Source of the DNA: JBELHO01 sp042091375
GTDB lineage: Bacteria; Pseudomonadota; Gammaproteobacteria; Enterobacterales; Alteromonadaceae
Assembly (NCBI GenBank): GCA_042091375.1
Contig: JBELHO010000047.1
Coordinates: forward strand, 1 to 25,088
Direction: 5' to 3'
DNA length: 25,088 bases
In this document: piece by piece, positions 21,988 through 25,088 of the stretch
Layout of the letters: every line of letters begins with the position of its first letter
How positions within the stretch are numbered: the first letter of the stretch is position 1
The notes under the pieces: model-generated
What the model was told of the DNA's origin: nothing
Databases searched by the model: none
Seen by the model: the letters and a program-made list of their open reading frames with translations, nothing else
Position numbers and translations under genes: made by a program

Positions 21988-24354
21988 ATGAATAAAACTA
22001 ACTCTTCGCGCTTTAATATATTGCAATACTGGTTAAGCATTTGCCTGTTATTTTGTACATGTATCACTCAATCTATTCATGCTCAGGAATACGTTGGCAC
22101 CATAGATGGCGATTTGGAAGAGGATCATTGGTATGAAGCAACGCTTTATAATAACTTACAAATCACTCAACCATTTTCACTCAATATGCCAGGGTTAACA
22201 ACAGATGTATTAGTGCATAGCGACCAATACGGCTTATACATCGGCTTTATTAACCAGCAATTACGTAAGGATCATATTCCCCATACCAGCCTCAGAGATG
22301 AAGATATAAAAACTGATCATAACGAAGTGATTATCGATTTTGATGGACAAGGTAAGCGAGGTTATGGCTTTAAAGTCAGTCGAAATAATGCGGTACAAGA
22401 TGCCGTATGGCGCGATCAAAATCGCGAAGAAACCAATTGGAATGGTGATTGGTTACATGGTGTTAAAATTGATGATGAGCAATGGCAGACAGAAATTTTT
22501 ATCCCTTGGTCTGCAGTTGTAAGGGTAGCAGACCAAGGGTTTACCCGTGAGATAAAGCTATACTTCAGTCGTTGGCATCAGGGGAAAAGGCAGCGCTTTT
22601 CTTTTCCCGCAACCGATCGTGTTCAGCTTAGCTTTATGGAAAAATTTCACCCTTACAAAGCCGTCATAGGATACGAGCCACAATTCGACTTTTTCCCTTA
22701 TGCGACCCACAATCTCGATCTACTTAGTCAAGATAATAATAATAATATCGGTATGGATATTTTTTTGAAACCCACGAGTAATCAACAAGTCAACCTCTCG
22801 TTAAATCCAGATTTTGGCCAAGTTGAATCGGAAGATTTAGTGATTAACTTTAGTGCAATCGAAACATTTGAATCGGAAAAACGGCCTTTTTTCAAAGAAA
22901 ACAATGATCTTTTCGATATTTGGGGACCAGAAACCTTACGTGTGATCCATACACCACGTATTGGTGGAGATGATGATGAAGAAAAATCCCGAGATATAGA
23001 TGCAGCGATTCGCTTAACACAAATTGGTCAACAGTTTGATGTTAGCTTACTCAGTGCATTTGAAGGTGACGCACACCAGGTTGACGGCCGTGATTTTTTT
23101 GCTTTAAGAGGGCAATACAAGTCAGATAACTGGATCATGGGATTTATTCAAACTTTAGTTGATAGACCTAGCATACAAAGAAAAGCCAAAACGACCTCAT
23201 TAGATGCATTAGTCGAAGTTAATGACCAATTATTTATTGCTGGGCAATTTATTCGCAGTGATATCGAACAAAAAACGCTAGAAACAGATCTAGCAAACAA
23301 GGATGTCAGTGATGATGCCTGGTGGTTAAAAGTAGACTATCAGGCCAGTGATGTATGGTTTAATGAAATTGCAATTCTCAATTATGGTGCTAAATTTGAT
23401 ATTTCAGATTTTGGCTTTGTCAAACAGGTTGACCGAAAACAATTTGAATATACAACCCGTTATGAATGGCCAGATCTTAATAGTCATTTAATACGCGATA
23501 TTAAAGTAGAGTCTAGTTTTACCAGCAAAGATAATAAGCATAATGACGACTTACCATTTGAATTTGAATTAGACATCAATTTTGTGCAACCATCCTCTGC
23601 TGTATGGGAGTTAGAAACTGTTTACATTGCTTCCGGTGATGATGATCTGATCACGCGAGGTGGCAATGTTGCTCACCTGCCGAAGCAAACTGAATTTGTT
23701 ATCGGCTACACCACTATTCAGGATTATTGGCTCCAACTAGAGCTATCTGCTGGTCTTGGGAAGCAAGGTTTAGACGGAGATTATAAAGTCTTTGAAATTA
23801 CGCCCTCTATTCAGGTCGGCGAATGGCTCAACATGGAACTTGAAGTGGAATATGAGTCATTTGATAACTGGTTAATCTGGTTGGGCGGTGATGACAGTGA
23901 TGACGATGATGATTTTATGGTAAAAGACATTGATGACGACGATTTTGATGATGACGATGATGATAATCCTAACCTTTTAGCTGATTTTTCTATGGATGAG
24001 CTTTCGATTGCCTTGAATGTCTCTGCACGCATTAGTGAAAAGCATGAATTACGGATAAAATTAGAGTCGGTAAGCTTGGAAGCGGATGCGAATCAAGTTT
24101 TTGAAGTGGCTAAAAATACCAAGATTACTTGGAGTGATGATGAAGAACCAGAAAGCTTTTCGGAAAGTGAATTTGCTGTTCAAGTTCGGTATCGCTATGA
24201 AATAGGTCCGCTATCCGAATTTTATCTTGTCTATAGTCGAGGCGGAGAATATGAAGTTGAAGGACTACCAAGATCTAGAAGAGAGTTTCTTAACAGTGCA
24301 GTAAATCGAGCCGATTTAGAAAGCCTTTTAATGAAAATTAAGTATCACTTTTAA
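21988..24354 (+). CDS. DUF5916 outer-membrane protein with CBM9-like N-terminal domain and Asp-rich insertion
   Basis: ATG 21988 gives 788 residues with signal peptide ending SIHA (cleavage near residue 32); no strong ribosome-binding site is visible. Residues about 35-215 resemble a family-9 carbohydrate-binding-like domain (GTIDGDLEEDHWYEAT, NEVIIDFDGQGKRGYGFKVS, TEIFIPWSAV). The rest is a DUF5916 beta-barrel with the hallmark LNPDFGQVESEDLVINFSAI and FESEKRPFFKENNDLF, ending in IKYHF, a BAM-type C-terminal strand. Within the barrel, at about residues 633-662 (23884-23973), lies a loop consisting mostly of aspartate, atypical in my recollection of the family. Its position 25 bases behind the response regulator suggests it is a regulated target or a partner of the sensor. 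Substrate unknown. Confidence 0.85.
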   Translation: MNKTNSSRFNILQYWLSICLLFCTCITQSIHAQEYVGTIDGDLEEDHWYEATLYNNLQITQPFSLNMPGLTTDVLVHSDQYGLYIGFINQQLRKDHIPHTSLRDEDIKTDHNEVIIDFDGQGKRGYGFKVSRNNAVQDAVWRDQNREETNWNGDWLHGVKIDDEQWQTEIFIPWSAVVRVADQGFTREIKLYFSRWHQGKRQRFSFPATDRVQLSFMEKFHPYKAVIGYEPQFDFFPYATHNLDLLSQDNNNNIGMDIFLKPTSNQQVNLSLNPDFGQVESEDLVINFSAIETFESEKRPFFKENNDLFDIWGPETLRVIHTPRIGGDDDEEKSRDIDAAIRLTQIGQQFDVSLLSAFEGDAHQVDGRDFFALRGQYKSDNWIMGFIQTLVDRPSIQRKAKTTSLDALVEVNDQLFIAGQFIRSDIEQKTLETDLANKDVSDDAWWLKVDYQASDVWFNEIAILNYGAKFDISDFGFVKQVDRKQFEYTTRYEWPDLNSHLIRDIKVESSFTSKDNKHNDDLPFEFELDINFVQPSSAVWELETVYIASGDDDLITRGGNVAHLPKQTEFVIGYTTIQDYWLQLELSAGLGKQGLDGDYKVFEITPSIQVGEWLNMELEVEYESFDNWLIWLGGDDSDDDDDFMVKDIDDDDFDDDDDDNPNLLADFSMDELSIALNVSARISEKHELRIKLESVSLEADANQVFEVAKNTKITWSDDEEPESFSESEFAVQVRYRYEIGPLSEFYLVYSRGGEYEVEGLPRSRREFLNSAVNRADLESLLMKIKYHF

Positions 24355-24367
24355 TCGTGCTTTATTC

Positions 24368-24736
24368 TCAATCACCATCATCGACATTGGGATCAATTTG
24401 TACTTTTAAAATACGTCCTGATGGTGTAACAAAGGCTTCATACGGTTTACCACGAAAAATAAAATCAACGTCGTATACTTTCTGACCATTGTACAGCTCG
24501 ATATCAACATCTTTAACACGAGCAGTTTTATAGCGTTTTTTTATAATCGCTTTTAATTCACCTTTGGTCATTGGCTTTATGCCCACTCCTTCGTTCTGAC
24601 TTATTGTAGTATATTGGCTGCTAGCGGGAACTGCGTTTGTCTCCGTGAGGTACGGCTTTGCAATCCCCGTATTATTTATCAGTAAATTAAGAATAACTAA
24701 TTTACTGATGACAACGTATGTTTTAAAAAACTTCAT
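24368..24736 (-). CDS. Periplasmic PepSY-domain protein
   Basis: 122 residues. A hydrophobic N-terminus (residues 4-22) with a likely cleavage site after NNTGIA (about residue 26), a linker, then one PepSY-type domain at about residues 58-117: MTKGELKAIIKKRYKTARVK, a strand VKDVDIELYNGQKVYDVDFI, and KPYEAFVTPSGRILKVQID. The C-terminus is acidic. Single-PepSY proteins often accompany QseBC/PmrAB-like two-component systems in proteobacteria, and this kinase has a related catalytic domain. The gene is convergent with the DUF5916 gene, with 13 bases between the stop codons and no clear terminator. Role (inhibitor, chaperone or signal modulator) unknown. Confidence 0.8.
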   Translation of the reverse strand: MKFFKTYVVISKLVILNLLINNTGIAKPYLTETNAVPASSQYTTISQNEGVGIKPMTKGELKAIIKKRYKTARVKDVDIELYNGQKVYDVDFIFRGKPYEAFVTPSGRILKVQIDPNVDDGD

Positions 24737-25088
24737 AATAAATTTATCTATTCACTTCTGCTCAAAACATTAAATTGATACTGATTTTATGTAGCATGTT
24801 CATTACCTTTTAGTATATAGCCACACACCATAGTATAGTAAATAAAAGGTATTGATTAATTTACATATCAATTTCATTACACCATAGAGTGAGGACGACC
24901 AAACTAAACAGATGAGAATTCATAAAAACATGCAATTTAAGACATGGGATTAATCAACATACAGTCAAATGGAAATAATTGAAGGTACTACTAACATAAA
25001 ATTATAATTTGACCGAAATTATACATCACAAGTAGTTGTTCTATAATAGAGCTATTAAAATCTATAGATAAGAAAAGAGTTAACTTAT
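24737..25088. other. AT-rich region without recognisable gene
   Basis: No credible reading frame on either strand. It contains an imperfect inverted repeat ACCTTTTA (24805-24812) / TAAAAGGT (24843-24850), a nine-base direct repeat ACACCATAG (24825-24833 and 24879-24887), and a TATAAT at 25042-25047 without a good -35 that may serve a gene right of the window. Confidence 0.5.

Noticed and set aside
23811..24032. Poly-serine frame opposite the DUF5916 gene
   Set aside because: Antisense shadow of the Asp-rich stretch (GAT/GAC read backwards).

Overview
The window looks like a chromosomal segment of a marine gammaproteobacterium of the Alteromonadales type (Colwellia/Thalassotalea-like). This rests on the AT-rich composition, the gene order rpsI-petABC-sspAB, the dolP-diaA-yraN-lpoA / rsmI cluster, and protein sequences close to those of that group. 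The assignment is inferred from protein character; no database search was possible.

Left, conserved part (1-9426). The end of rpsI (ribosomal protein S9) with its terminator is followed by the petABC operon for the cytochrome bc1 complex, whose genes are coupled by TAATG overlaps. Next comes sspA behind a long leader carrying two terminator-like hairpins, and then sspB, which runs into a 100-N assembly gap (4908-5007). On the minus strand follow dolP, diaA, yraN and lpoA; rsmI is transcribed away from lpoA from overlapping divergent promoters.

Middle (9427-13087). A minus-strand operon encodes a TPR protein, a small integral membrane protein, a DesK-like histidine kinase and a NarL/LuxR-type response regulator. 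A cluster of three TGTCATG half-sites lies between its first gene and rnpB. The RNase P RNA gene (12649-13040) is complete and followed by a strong terminator.

Scarred accessory zone (13088-15936). Two arrays of a 14-bp tandem repeat, sharing a perfect 64-bp direct repeat, flank a lipoprotein esterase with an Ig-like domain. Each array abuts a broken gene: the last 58 codons of an outer-membrane beta-barrel protein on the left, and an N-terminal remnant of an IS1595-family transposase fused to the same beta-barrel 3' end on the right.

Right part (15937-24736). This is an envelope-sensing locus: a small beta-barrel protein, an acidic lipoprotein, a 1114-residue periplasmic double-propeller/Y_Y_Y histidine kinase, its OmpR-type response regulator, a DUF5916 outer-membrane protein with an unusual aspartate-rich insertion, and a PepSY-domain protein. 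Four CTGAA boxes at exact 11-bp spacing lie in the divergent control region between the lipoprotein and the kinase and are a good candidate for the regulator's binding site. I consider this locus the most interesting part of the window. The last 350 bases hold no recognisable gene.
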